Shown here: positions 1-10,897 of the stretch, piece after piece | Layout of the letters: each line of letters opens with the position of its first letter | Numbering within the stretch: the first letter of the stretch is position 1 | Assembly: GCA_907164885.2 (NCBI GenBank) | Contig: OU015503.1 | Coordinates: forward strand, 130,008,134 to 130,072,133 | Direction of reading: 5' to 3' | Length of the DNA stretch: 64,000 nt | Origin: Dolomedes plantarius | Lineage: Eukaryota; Arthropoda; Arachnida; Araneae; Dolomedidae | Position numbers and translations under genes: made by a program | Notes under the pieces: generated by a model | Database searches by the model: none | Seen by the model: the letters and a program-made list of their open reading frames with translations, nothing else | What the model was told of the DNA's origin: nothing

Positions 1-799
1 CAGATTATTCAACCCAGTCGGGTTATGTTCTCGACCTTTCATACTACCTTTCACATTGGTTCATAATTTCACTACTCCCCCACCCCCACAATATGCATGT
101 AATATTGAAAACATTTTTATATATTTTTTTCTTTTTCACAAATAAAATTCGACGTTCAACGTCAAATCATTCCAATTTTTTTTTCTCCTAATTTTATGAT
201 GCCAAGGGCCCGCAAAGAACAACCGCATGTGCTTGGAACAAAATTGCTCTTCAATTACTAACTGCTTCAAAGAAATGATTATGCGGAAAAATCCCTATGC
301 GTTTAAATTTCGAATAAAATTCTGGCATTGAAGATTTCTTTTCATATTCTCAATATCGGAAAAATGGGTTAATTGTGATAAGGATTACCCGGTATAGACC
401 GGATTTTCAAGCACACTCGTTAAACTGAAATGATAATACATAAACAATTAAAAAAACACATCGTACTGACAGAAGTCTTCCTTACATATTCATACGGCAT
501 ACAGGTACGTGTGTGGAATAAAAAAGCTCTGCCACTCTAAGAGCTTTCCAGAAAAATTTATGCTCTAAAATTCTCCGCTGCCATTTTTGTTAAAGTTGAA
601 ATAAAATTCTGGCATTGCAGTTTCCTTCCCGTTCGCAACATCTGAAAAATGGGGGTCATTTTGACCGGATTTTCAGGCACATTCCTCAATCTTGAAAAGC
701 ATTAAATAAACATTGGTTGTTAACGGGCTTCGGAGCTTATGTTTTCTAATATACTATTTTACCCCCAAAAGATCCACCCAGGGAATCAATGAGCATATA
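1..799. repeat. AT-rich non-coding block with an imperfect internal duplication
   Basis: No credible gene. The stretch at about 312-440 (aaaattctggcattg, then a 'gaccggattttcaagcaca' segment) recurs in diverged form at about 600-700, about 285 bp downstream. The 'ttttcaagcaca' piece also resembles the segment at 5560 and 28978 inside the large duplicated repeat, so this may be an old fragment of the same family. Confidence 0.5.
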
Positions 800-1046
800 C
801 ACTGAAGAGGCAAAAGAACTGGCGTGCGTATGCAAATAACGGAGATATGCTTTCAATCAGCGTAACGCGATGAGGTCGGTAGCGCCTATATAAGACAAAA
901 GATGTCTGGCGAAGCTGTTAGATTGGTTCCTGCAGCTAAAAGGGCAGGTTATCCCCATTTATGAGACTCTGAACGTGGTGTTGTAGTCGGCGTACGAGAG
1001 ATGGGACATAGCATCTCCGAGGTAGCGATGCCATTTCGAGCATCAT
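800..1046 (+). pseudogene. Tc1-family transposon remnant, 5' end only
   Basis: A TA dinucleotide is followed by cactgaagaggcaaaagaac, which resembles a Tc1-type terminal inverted repeat. About 100 bp on, a broken frame starting near 902 encodes a Tc1-like N-terminus with the run VVVGVREMGHSISEVAM, the helix-turn-helix region of Tc1 transposases. An in-frame stop interrupts it and homology ends near 1046. No catalytic domain remains. Family assignment is by recognition of this run only. Confidence 0.6.
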
Positions 1047-1108
1047 GTAACAAGTATAAACCTGATTCGTCCAAAACAGTTAAAAGATTGTCCCAACATT
1101 AAATTTCT
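1039..1108 (-). repeat. Inverted fragment of the module upstream of the SINE
   Basis: The sequence from the 'gagcatcatgta' word to 'aatgtt' reads, on the minus strand, as the segment found directly at 17490-17556 and 34885-34950 (upstream of the SINE at 17568 and 34963). It abuts the Tc1 remnant at 800-1046, so one inserted into or recombined with the other. Confidence 0.7.
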
Positions 1109-1205
1109 TTTCATTTTAAATCGCACTCATTTTTAAATAAGTGTTTGAGTGCATTTAGGTTTTAAGTTTTATCTTTCAGATTATTATAAGATGAGGTATA
1201 AGTGT

Positions 1206-1233
1206 AACACACACACACACATGTATATATATA
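1206..1233. repeat. CA/TA microsatellite
   Basis: A short (AC)n run is followed by a (TA)n run directly before the left end of a Tc1-family element. TA-rich tracts are the target of Tc1/mariner insertion. Confidence 0.85.
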
Positions 1234-1972
1234 TACACTATCTACCAATAAGTATTCGGGCACCCATGAAAATAACGATATCTGAGGTCCTGATATACGT
1301 CACCCCCTCGTGTCGGAAACAACATTGGCATTAGTCGCATGCACGATGCCACAAAGTACAGAGTTATCTGATTTCGAGAAAGGGGTCAATACGTGTCGGG
1401 TAGCACAGAAACGGCCGATCTTTAAGGGACATGCCTAGCGAGCTCAATTACCCAAAATCGACATTAGCCATGTGATTCAGAAGTGGAGGGTAAGCGGTGA
1501 TTGCCAGAATGTGTCCCGAGTCGGCAGACCCACAAAACTGGGAGATAGAGACCGAAGGATGCTGTCCACAGAAATTCGGAAGACCCGCACCCAAACGATG
1601 GCCCACATACTCGAGGAGTTTCAACAGGCTACCCCCATTACCCGGGAGTGTTGTTTCGATGAATACCTTCCGTAAGGAAGCACATCTGTTTGGCTTTCAC
1701 GGTCGTACTGCCGCCCATAAGCCTTTGTTCGCAAAGTCCAACTGCGCTGCTCGGTTAATGTGGTGAAAAGCACGTCGAAAGGGGACCGTATATCAGTGAA
1801 AAATGGTTCTCTGGAGTGACGAATCAGGGTTCACCCTATACCGTTACGACGGCAGGGTCTGGGTCTGGCGTCTGCCTGGGGAAAGCCTTCCGCCAGAATG
1901 CGCTGTGCCCACAGAAAATTTCGGCGGAGGTGAAATTATGGTCTGGGGTTTTTTCTCCTGGTATGGACCGTG
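1234..1972 (+). pseudogene. Tc1-family transposase pseudogene, 3'-truncated
   Basis: This Tc1/mariner-superfamily element retains the left end and roughly the first two thirds of a transposase. Coding similarity starts with MPQSTELSDFEKG at about 1351. It continues as a paired-like DNA-binding region with VSRVGRPTKLGDRDRRML at about 1517-1570, then HLFGFHGRTAAHKP at about 1683, and the first catalytic Asp in the WSDES motif at about 1814. It ends after IMVWGFFSWYG near 1967. At least two frameshifts and several stops break the frame. The second catalytic Asp and the Glu, and the right inverted repeat, are missing. The left end follows a TA at 1232-1233. It is inactive and older than the Tc1 copy at 20829. 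Confidence 0.85.
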
Positions 1973-2838
1973 TTGAATGTTTCTACTTTTATTGAGCTCT
2001 GCTATTTTCAAAATTTAATCTTTCTTTTTTCATAAATAAAACTTTTGAAATTATGTACTTATTTTTCGACGAAAAATGCTGTTATTCCATGAAGCAGACT
2101 AATTACGACGCAGATATATTCATTACTCGGTAATCCGTTTTTAAAACTCGGCCGAATTTCAAATTTATCAACGGTTTTGCGACGGATATAAAAATACACT
2201 TACATTTTAGGTCACGTGACGATATAATTTTTGGCAAAGCTCCAAGAAATAAAACGTATAATAAGTAACTGTGTTCTTATATGAACTTTTGCATCAAACA
2301 AAAAGAAATGTTTTATTTATTTTAAATACACAAATTTTTTTTTTACATTACGCCAATTTAAAATTAAATTTACGTAAAGGAAAATAAATTCGAACTCAGT
2401 TTGTTTTGCAATAAGATTCTTCTGGGCTTTATGGAAGGAAATGGCCACTTTGTTCAAAAAATATGTATTTATTTTCAAAAGGATAAATTTATGTCAAAAA
2501 AGACAACAATTTTATAAGAGACAGCCCTCAAAAAAAGCAGAAAGAGTCAATAAATTTGAATATGATTTGTTACGTCATAAAAATTATAAACTCTTTCGAG
2601 CCTGAATGGCAGCAAACTGCTTGTTTGCACGTCTGCGATGAATCGTTTTAGATACCAACAGATTAAACTCTAAATATATTTTCGTTATTCGTTAAAAATT
2701 TTGTATCTTCACTGTGTCTCATTTGGTGCCAATTTTGATTTGCATCCTAACCTATAGTTCTTTTAGCCTATAGTCCGGTCCTGACTGTCTGTAAAGTAGC
2801 CTTTAATGTAGACTGAATAGCAAAAAAAAAAAAAAAAA
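1973..2838. repeat. AT-rich non-coding repeat mosaic
   Basis: No gene. Two parts are recognisable elsewhere in the window: about 2008-2135 resembles 38930-39010 (shared aataaaacttttgaaatt and acttatttttc words), and about 2368-2516 is a diverged copy of 28715-28877 (shared 'gcaataagattcttctgggc'). A run of about 18 A lies at 2822-2839. Confidence 0.6.
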
Positions 2839-2895
2839 CTGGTACAGGCATGCGTGTGCAAATAACGGACATACGGTTTATCATTTATCAGGGAG
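2839..2895. repeat. Tc1-type terminal fragment
   Basis: The segment 'actggtacaggcatgcgtgt' followed by 'gcaaataacggacatac' parallels the start of the Tc1 remnant at 815-850. It looks like an isolated inverted-repeat end with no coding part. Confidence 0.45.
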
Positions 2896-2984
2896 ACATC
2901 TGCGGTTTGCACAGCCTCTGCTCAGAAATCCTCTTTTCGCAAATCAATTTATCGCTCTCAAAAGAAACTTCAAAAAAAAAAACT

Positions 2985-3295
2985 TCGACATTAAATAGAT
3001 GGCCCATTGATGTCGTGATGGGCGATATTGATGGCCCATTATTGGGTGGCCCATTATGGGTACATCGGATAAAATAATGTCCCATTATAGGTGCATCAGG
3101 TTGGTTATTATTTATGTATATATATATTTATGAATGCAGCCAGTGCGCTCCAATTGCTACTACAGATGTGAGACAGTTATTAAAATGGCAGGTAAAAATT
3201 TGGACCAGTTTGCTTTATCTATAGCTGTGAAAATTCAGATTTACTTCAATTTTTCTCTTAACCGGTCCATTTTTGGTGCGTTTACCTTATTTCGG
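2985..3295 (+). repeat. Dispersed repeat R1, truncated copy
   Basis: This segment begins at 'attaaatagatggcccat', contains several GGCCCAT/ATGGGC words, then a TATATA run, then a part with 'gaatgcagccagtgcgctcc'. The same order occurs at 8585-8726 plus 10383-10897 (split by insertions) and at 32966-33590 (uninterrupted). This copy stops near 3295. No function is recognised. Confidence 0.85.
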
Positions 3296-3588
3296 CAGGT
3301 GTCTGGAAAAAAACGGTCAAATCCTGAGGAATTCATATTTCGGTGCAGTTCGAAACCGCAGAGAGACCTTGAACATCTACATGGAGAGCATTCGTTTAGA
3401 GATACTGCTGACTGTATTATTTGATATTATTATTTTTCATTTCCATTAAGCTATCTCAAATGGTTTTTATCTTTCACGCTTTTTCAACACCGCTGTTGAA
3501 ATTGAGTCAGTAAATATGCTCAAATTTAATATTTGCAATACAAATTTCAAAAGGTTTTAAAAAATTCTAAATTCTACAATTTTCATTC
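3296..3588. other. Non-coding AT-rich spacer
   Basis: Nothing recognisable as a gene. A segment of about 60 bp with aaaaaattctaaattctaca near 3558 is repeated at 3915. Confidence 0.5.
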
Positions 3589-4095
3589 TGAAGGCGTCTC
3601 TTTGCAGCTTCATAAATGCCGACCATCCTCAAAAAAATGATATTTTCAGATAGCCCGGACTTTATGCACTTTGCAACAGGTTTCATTTTTAAAATTGCGT
3701 CCGCCGAAAAAATTTAGGGTCGTTCGAAACACACAAGACAAGGTTTCCCCCCCCCCCCTGAATATTTTATATTTTAACATATTACTTGCATACCTTTTAA
3801 AAAAGAAAAATGACCGAGGTCTAAAATTTCTTCCACTAAAAAAACTTTTATTCCAAATCGACAATCATTGGTCATGTTAAAGTTTTTAAATATTTGAAAT
3901 ACAAATTTAAAAAGATTTTAAAAAATTCTAAATTCTACAATTTTTGTTCTGAAGTTCTCCATGTACAGGTTAACATGGAGATGAGCGAATCCGATAGGGT
4001 TAGTACACAGCACCCTTATAGCTTCTTCGTGGACAAAATGCCAAGTTTTAAAAATGGCGCCTTTTCAATTTGGATTTTTAAAATAGAGTGTCGAA
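3589..4095 (+). repeat. Dispersed repeat R2, copy 1
   Basis: The 'ttttcagatagcccg' segment, the 'ccgccgaaaaaattta' segment and the 'gagcgaatccgatagggtta' segment occur in the same order here and at 31115-31610, and inverted at 25390-25930. This copy includes an internal direct repeat of about 60 bp (3540-3600 against 3893-3955). A C run sits at about 3748. No coding content. Confidence 0.8.
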
Positions 4096-4880
4096 ATTTG
4101 CTCGAATAATTTTCTTTTTTATGTTAACATTAACCTATTTTTTATTAGAATTTTGCTTCTAGCGAAATAATGTTCCGTCGAGTGATTTTTTAACGAATCT
4201 CTTTCAGACCTATGGATGCCCTCAATGACAGTTGTATGCCAGTGTTTAGGGTCTGGCGTTTCCTCGTCCACGTTTCCCCACTTTGGCGCAAACGTGTCAA
4301 GCGACTAAAGAAAGGTATGCATTTAAAAATTTCCGTCCGTTTTCCAAAAAAGAGTTTTAAATGCGCATGGAGAAAAACGAATCTCGCATAGCTACTGTAT
4401 AATACAGAGTAGAGCTCGTGCTCCCAGATTTAGATGAAAGTCGAGGGGCGAAACGAAAATATACGAGTACCTCCAGGGGCTGCAACTGTGGGCATCGTAC
4501 CCCAGTTAATCTGTTTATGTGTTATAATGAAGAAGATAAAATTAACTTTAATCCAACCTTCAACATTTATAGCAATGACCGACTTTCATAAAATTTAAAA
4601 GAAAATCGATAAATATTTGATTCATTAAAATCCCTACCCGCAGACAGGTTTCTAGTTGGCGATGAATTTTATCAGCATTGCACATGCATCGTGCGATGAG
4701 AATCAGAAGCATGCTTGGCGAACTGACACGCCATCTTGCATAAAATCCACGAGAAGAAAAATGAAAAGGTGATTCTTCCGATTTTATCTCGCCCAAACAA
4801 TTTTCCTCTTTACCGGTGGCATATGTCGGCACCATTGTTGATCGCCACTTTGGTTAGAAAGTAAAAACAATATTGTACTC
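4096..4880. other. Non-coding spacer with a SINE-tail fragment
   Basis: No gene. About 4468-4502 ('cctccaggggctgcaact' followed by 'gtgggcatcgtacccc') resembles tails at 24163-24205 and 43098-43140 that accompany tRNA-type SINE sequence. The rest is unassigned. Confidence 0.4.
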
Positions 4881-5110
4881 TATCCATTGCTCGCAACGGT
4901 CTTTCGCCTTCCCGGCGAGATGTTGGCATAAAAACGCCGACAAAACAAAAATCGAAATACAAGACACTTGTTTGCGTGAGATTTTCATCGCAGCATTCAC
5001 GTTCGTTGGCGAAGAACCATTTTTCGGGCGTGCGGAGAAACTAAACAATCGGATATCGGCGACTGATACCGAGGAGACGGTTTATCGAAATTGCAGGTTC
5101 TAATCGGAGC
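4881..5110 (+). repeat. Dispersed repeat R3, copy 1
   Basis: Shares 'gagatgttggcat' followed by a 'gcgtgagattttcatcgc'-like stretch with about 23190-23470, and more weakly with 27867-28085. Diverged and without a conserved reading frame. Confidence 0.6.
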
Positions 5111-5458
5111 TGATGTGTTTTGGGATCCACGGAACATTCCCATAAACAAAAATTCGTGGCTCTTTTCGCATTCATGTCTGATGAAAGGAGCTGTAACGAA
5201 CGCGAAGATTATGACTGACTCCTTCAAGTTCGGATAGTTGAGGATTCTTGCACATAAAAATGATTCACCAAAATTACACAAAAGATGTATCAATTAAAAC
5301 AAACAGAGGTAATACCTGTTTTAATAATTTCATTAAAGACTAGCTGACATCGCTTCAAAATTCCGTAGAACACGCTAACAGTCACGTTTAAGAAAAAAAG
5401 ATCATTAAAACTTGCGTGCAGTAATGTAACGCTGAGTAAAAGAAATACATAAAAATTA
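5111..5458. other. Non-coding spacer
   Basis: No gene or strong repeat recognised. Moderately AT-rich. Confidence 0.4.
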
Positions 5459-7447
5459 TCGTCCGCCTGCCATTTAAAAATGCCCCTCCTTGTTTTTCCT
5501 GGCTCCGTGGTTTCTATCCGATATCGGTTTTTCCGTTTCCATGGTTACGTCGTTTGTGGTTTTCAAGCACATTCCTTAAATTGAAATCGTAATGTAAATA
5601 ATATCGTAACGATATTATATTGTCCGTCAGTTTAACATAGCTACGCTTACACTGTTTCCGTTCGAAACTGCATGTGGTTTTCAAAATGGCGAGATTGAAT
5701 GTCAGATATTTCGCCAAATATCACGAATCAAATTCGCTACTTGTCGCTGTACTCATTTATACCTCGCAGCTATCGCGTTTTGTAGAATCGTGAGAGATGG
5801 ACTAGAAATAGTTATTTGAAAAAATTCCATCCGTTGGTAGGCCGCGAGTCCCGCATTCGCCATGGATACTCGTAGCCTGTTCGGAATAGCCTTCGAGCTG
5901 TAGGTAGGTCCCCGTACAGATTGCACGAGGTAAACGCCAGAATCCTCGAAATCAGGATACATTTGAAAAAACAAAAATGTATTCAAACCCATTTACCTGA
6001 ATAAAACATTTAAAGCTGTGCTATGAAAATCATCTGCTGATTCACCTACGTACATGTACGTGAAATGGGGAGGAACGAATTTTTTTTTTTTTTAAAGCTG
6101 TAAATTAACTTTTGCATGGTCAAAACAAAAACCCGTTAGAGCCCGAAAAAAATTATACAACTTAAAAACAAATTTAAATGCTATTTGCTGCGTCCTGAAA
6201 GAAAATTCCTAAATCCATAAGAATCATCGGGATCGAAAACTGATTGGAAATATATTTACGAGAATCGATATGAATAACACTCTGTTTGGAAATAATTGTC
6301 GATAAACCATTAAGTTTTCGAAAGGCATTCTTAGTTAGTAGAAGTTCATAAGAAAAGGCTAATACTGCAAACTTTTTTATTTCCAAAGTCGTTCTCGAAA
6401 TATTAATGTATTTTTAATTTTTCGCCATTTTTTTTTGTAATAAGATGCCATACAGTAACTGACACAAATTTTGGCGGGAGTATGACGTCATTTCGGCTTT
6501 ATAGACAAGAATTATCCTTCTCTCCTGCTAACGTGAGCTGAGAAATATTTCGATATTTTCCAATTTATAAATTCACTCCTTCGTGAATGTACTCCGAATG
6601 CCGTCAGCTCAGTATTAAAATTAATTTTTTAAGCCACGCGCGACATTTCAAGAAAATTGAAAGGTTTCGGCGACCGTAAGAACAAAAAAGAAATTCAGGT
6701 AGTCTCTTCTGACGAAACTGCCGCGTGTTATTAAGGTAGGATTACTTATCGTTGCTTATCTCTTTTATATGTATGTATGTGCTATGTGTATATGCATCTG
6801 CATTTATGCAGGTATGCATATATATATACATATATGTATGTCAAAATTTTGATGCATTTTGATAATTTTATGTTTAACTGTTTACTGCTTGTCCAAGCGA
6901 TACAGACAAGGTATGGCACGCTGCAAGAATCATAACTCGCGAGGTACGGACGGACGGTTTTAGCGTTACGGAGGAACGTAATCCCAAGTTAAAATGTACA
7001 AGTCGTCACACTCATAATAAGTCATTCATAATTACACCAGTCGTGTCAAAATGTTCATACGATTCACACTTTTCTTGTATCATGTTTGCAATATCTGAAG
7101 TGGAAAGTTTCTCGGGCATTCAATTTCGATTTGCGGAAAAGTTTCATTATGTTCGTTTTAGAAGATCTTTACAAAACTCATTGTCAAAAAATTAATTAAA
7201 TATTGGTTCACTGTCAGCGAAGTAACCCCATTTTGTGAAACATTAATTTTTTAAATATCCTTTGCTCGAAATATAATTAATAATCATTGTATAAAGTTTT
7301 TTCCAGCAAGCAGATGGCATCAGTTCGAAAGAACTCATCTAAAGGCGAGAAATCCGTTAAAAGTTGGGCCGTGAGTCACACACCTCTTGCATACACGTGC
7401 ATCAATTGCAATTTTAAAAGCTGAAAACTAACCGTCGTAATGCCGAA
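5459..7447 (+). repeat. Large duplicated repeat, copy 1 (main block)
   Basis: Nearly collinear with 28873-30835 over about 2 kb, with only scattered substitutions and small indels by eye. Shared landmarks in order are ttcctggctccgtggtttct, atggcgagattgaatgtcag, tggcgggagtatgacgtcat, aggtagtctcttctgacgaa, and gcacgctgcaagaat. No frame is conserved as a long ORF in both copies, so it is probably non-coding. A third, diverged fragment of its 3' part (6693-6985) lies at 50041-50370. It continues, interrupted, at 7465-7670 and 8388 onward. Confidence 0.9.
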
Positions 7448-7464
7448 ATAATGGATTGCTACAT

Positions 7465-8726
7465 ACATGGGATGTAGCAATTAAATAATATTTTAAAAGT
7501 GGTTCTTAATGTACAAGAAGTTACTTTAATTTTACTTGAAACACAGATGTAAATATTTAAAATTGTTTTTAATTATATTTCAAGCACAGAAAATTTTAAA
7601 AAGTGATGTTCCGAAAAATGGCGTTACTAACGTGTCCACAGTGATCCAATACCTTAATATTTTTTGTGTTTTGTAAACATAGAGATGTTATTAGTTTTAG
7701 GTTCTAGTCTTTGATAAACTTAATTTTTATTCCGTCTCTGAGGGTGTCGGAAATATTCGATTTTACGATGATTATTTCGGGTGTAAAGTGCTTTGAAGGC
7801 AAATTTATTGAATCGTGTCAGATGTTTTTCCGCACACAGAAAATGAATGCTCGAGGATGGCCACCGCTGTACTTGGGAGACTCAATCCAGTGGCCTGCCG
7901 TTGAGTTGCTTAAAGCAAGAAATGATAAAAAAAAAAAAAAACACAGACACTAACTTCTAAGAACTGTTGACTCACTGCTGGCGCAAACATTTGAACGGTG
8001 GGAATGAGATTCGAAACTGCTGTTAGAATTTTAGCTCTTTTATAATATTACATCATAGCAGGAACATGTTCGACTGCACTGCTGATTTAAGGTAAATGCA
8101 CCTATAATGGGCCACCCTTTAGAAATGTCGAGAAATTTAGGGTCTAATGTTACCTTAGGCAGTGGAAGCGGTGACGGTCATTGGCTACTACCTGCGAGGA
8201 TTCAAATTGTAAAGGGATGAAATGAGAAAAAAACTCGGATTCCATTGTCAAAATAGCGTGGCCAATCATGGGATCACGAATTGTTACATTATCCCCGTTT
8301 TGGGCCAGTCCGTGTAATGGTACAAATTATTTTTTCGGAAATGTCAATATTTGCAACAACATACCAGCTGTGACAAGTAAAGCGATACATCACCGGCAAC
8401 ATTAAACACAATTTTTAAGTAAATTTAATGTTAGATGTTTAAGTTAATAAATTTATATTTCAGTTTTTATATATTTAGTGTAGTTGTACTGTACTTATAA
8501 AACCGGTTTAAAAATATACATCATGTTTTTAGTTCCTTTTGTTTCCAATTTTATGATATTGTAGAATTGATTTTTGTTCCATAACAGATTAAATAGATGG
8601 CCCATTCATGTCGTGATGGGCGATATTGATGGCCCATCATCGGGGGGCCCATTATGGGTACATCGGATAAAATAATGGCCCATTAGAGGTGCATCAGGTT
8701 GGTTATTATTTATATATATATATATA
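7465..8726 (+). repeat. Large duplicated repeat, copy 1 (continuation) with a 0.7-kb extra segment
   Basis: 7465-7670 matches 32567-32768 and 8388-8726 matches 32773-33070. Between them, about 7671-8387 is absent from copy 2, so it was inserted here or deleted there. The extra segment has no credible gene. It carries 'gcacctataatgggccacc' at 8097-8116, which is inverted relative to the 'ggcccattataggtgc'-type word of R1. Confidence 0.8.
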
Positions 8727-8955
8727 CAGTGGCTCCCAAAAGTGTTCGTACACTTACGATTTTCAGTGAAATAGGGGTCTATCCATTGATTAAAATGAAT
8801 ATTTCAGAATGGGTATTTAATAATAAGATCTATAATCTATTCTTAACAAAACTACATGAAATATTTTGAAAACACAGTAAAACTTTATTTTTAATTAACC
8901 AATAATCCAAAAGTAACAAAAACTTTATCTCACAAAAGTCATCGTACACTTGTAA
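8727..8955 (+). repeat. Left long inverted repeat of the Tc1-family element
   Basis: Pairs with 10153-10380 in inverted orientation. Shared words include 'ggggtctatccattgatt', 'caaaactacatgaaatattt', and 'ttatctcacaaaagtcatcg'. Confidence 0.85.
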
Positions 8956-8997
8956 AAAATCTCTACATATTAGTAAATATTCTAATTTTTCATTAAA

Positions 8998-10016
8998 TTA
9001 ATATTTAGTAGGATATCCTTTAGCATCCACAACAGCTTTTAAACGTCTTATAATAGATTGCGTTAGTTCTTTTGTAATTTTTGCATCAATGTTCATCCAT
9101 TCTTCCATCATAATTGTTTTTAGTTCGCTTTTCGTGTGAATGTCGTGTTTTCGTACTCGAACCTCCAGTTCTCTCCAAATATGTTCTATTGGGTTTAAAT
9201 CTGGCGATTGAGGTTGTTTTTTCAAAACTTGTGGACAATTATAGAGACACCAGATGCGAACGTTGAGAGCCGTGTGCTTAGGATCGTTATCTTGACAAAA
9301 AACAAAGTTGTTTCCAATACCCAAACTTTGAGCTCATAATTTTAAATTGTCTCTTAAAATATTTATAAAAACAGCATGATTCATTATGCCATCCATAAAT
9401 ACCAAATTTCCTAGTCCTGATGCTGACATGCACCCCCACACAAGGATACCTCCACCGGCATGCTTAACTGTTCCTACTAAGTTCTTGGGATTAAGTTCCT
9501 CATTTTTTTCTTCTCCATACAATTATACGCCCATCAGCACCAAAAATGTTCATCGGCAAATAAGACATTATTCCAATAGGTTTGGGGCTTATTTATCATT
9601 GATAGTGCGAAGGGAAGCCTAAATTTTCTGTTTTTCTCACTCACAAAAAATTTTCTATGGGCAGAACGTCCATGTAATCCAGCTGTTCTGAGAACTCGTC
9701 AAAAAATTTCAGGTGAAATTGAAGTAGAAAATGTTTCATTGAATTCTGCAGAAACTTTTACAGCACTCAAACGTGAATTTTTCACAAATTTTCTAATTAT
9801 AAATCTCTGATCACGTTTTGTTAACTTTGCCGGACGGCCTTTTCTTACCTTGTTTTCGATCCAATTTTCTTCTTTAAAGCGTTTTTTCACATACTGCACA
9901 GTAGAATGGGATAAATTAAGTAATTTAGCAATATTCCGAACTGATTTACCACTACTATGATGAAAAATAATCAATTTTCGAATGCTGTTTGTTGTTTCTT
10001 TACGACTACGAGCCAT
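8998..10016 (-). pseudogene. Tc1-family transposase, inactivated
   Basis: Tc1/mariner transposases cut and paste their own element at TA sites using a DDE/D catalytic triad. Reading on the minus strand from 10016, the N-terminus starts MARSRKETTNSIRKLIIFH and has a helix-turn-helix (SVRNIAKLLNLSHSTVQYV), followed by KGRPAKLTKRDQRFI. After about 105 codons a stop (TGA) follows SPEIF. The first catalytic Asp (ADEHF) remains before a frameshift near 9525. The GGGILVWGCMSASG segment comes next, then another stop after NLKL near 9325. The last part holds QDNDPKHTA (second Asp) and SPDLNPIEHIW (catalytic Glu), ending KGYPTKY. Two stops and one frameshift make it non-functional, although all three catalytic positions survive. 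Confidence 0.9.
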
Positions 10017-10152
10017 TTTTAAATAATAAATAGAATATTACGGAGTAGGCAAGCAAAAATTAAAGCCAAACGATATTCTAAATGCCACCACAATTCAAAA
10101 ATAAAAATGAAGCGCCAGACGATAATTTTAATTATGAATTTATCCGAAAATA

Positions 10153-10380
10153 TTTCAGTGTACGATGACTTTTGTGAGATAAAGTTTTTGTTACTTTTGG
10201 ATTACTGGTTTCTTAAAAATAAAGTTTTACTATGTTTTCAAAATATTTCATGTAGTTTTGTTAAGAATAAATTATAGATCTTATTACTAAATACCCATTG
10301 TGAAATATTCATTTTAATTAATGGATAGACCCCTATTTCATTGAAATTCGTAAGTGTACGAATACTTTTGGGAGCCACTG
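10153..10380 (-). repeat. Right long inverted repeat of the Tc1-family element
   Basis: Reverse-complement partner of 8727-8955. It ends with gggagccactg before the TA duplication at 10381. Confidence 0.85.
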
Positions 10381-10382
10381 TA

Positions 10383-10897
10383 TATATTGTGAATGCAGCC
10401 AGTGCGCTCCAATTGCTACTACAGATGTGAGACAGTTATTAAAATGGCAGGTAAAAATTTGGACCAGTTTGCTTTATCTATAGCTGTGAAAATTCAGATT
10501 TACTTCAATTTTTCTCCTAACTGGCCCATTACTGGTGCGTTTACCTTATGTATCGACAGGTGATAATCACCTGAACAGAATATATTAATCCGGCTTCACA
10601 AACAGCCAGACGCTGTAACGGAAATCACTGCGAAAAGTTTGATTTTTTTATGTGATACTAGGGATGGGTTCCTACACAAGAAATGTTTGATATCAGCTTA
10701 ATATTTGTTTTTAGAAGGCCCTTCTAAAATCTGTTTCTACCCTCGAAAAATCAACGGTTTCTAAAAAAACATTTACTTTATAACCCGGCATCTAACGCGA
10801 GCAGATCGAAATCGAGTTAGGCCTAAACGTGCATGCAGGCAAAGCTTGCCATCTAGGATCAAATTCTTGTATTTCAGTCAAAATTTCCTAGGTATAC
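10383..10897 (+). repeat. Repeat R1, right part of the interrupted copy
   Basis: Continues R1 after the Tc1-type insertion. It is closely parallel to 33073-33589, for example at 'gaatgcagccagtgcgctcc', 'cagacgctgtaacggaaatc', and 'gcatgcaggcaaagcttgcc'. It ends at the LTR element insertion point, and its continuation resumes at 16885. Confidence 0.9.
10894..10897. other. Target-site duplication ATAC, left
   Basis: ATAC directly precedes the left LTR and is repeated at 16885-16888 after the right LTR. The homologous empty site at 33586-33589 has a single ATAC in the context ggtATACTGTATTA. Confidence 0.9.

Larger units (their letters stand above)
8727..10380 (-). mobile_element. Tc1-family DNA transposon with long terminal inverted repeats
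   Basis: A complete 1,654-bp element is bounded by TA target duplications (8725-8726 and 10381-10382). The left end starts cagtggctcccaaaagtgtt and the right end is its reverse complement. The inverted match continues for about 220-230 bp on each side with few differences. A broken transposase lies on the minus strand between the repeats. It sits inside repeat R1: removing the element joins 8724 to 10383 and restores the arrangement seen at 3110 and 33060. Confidence 0.93.
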
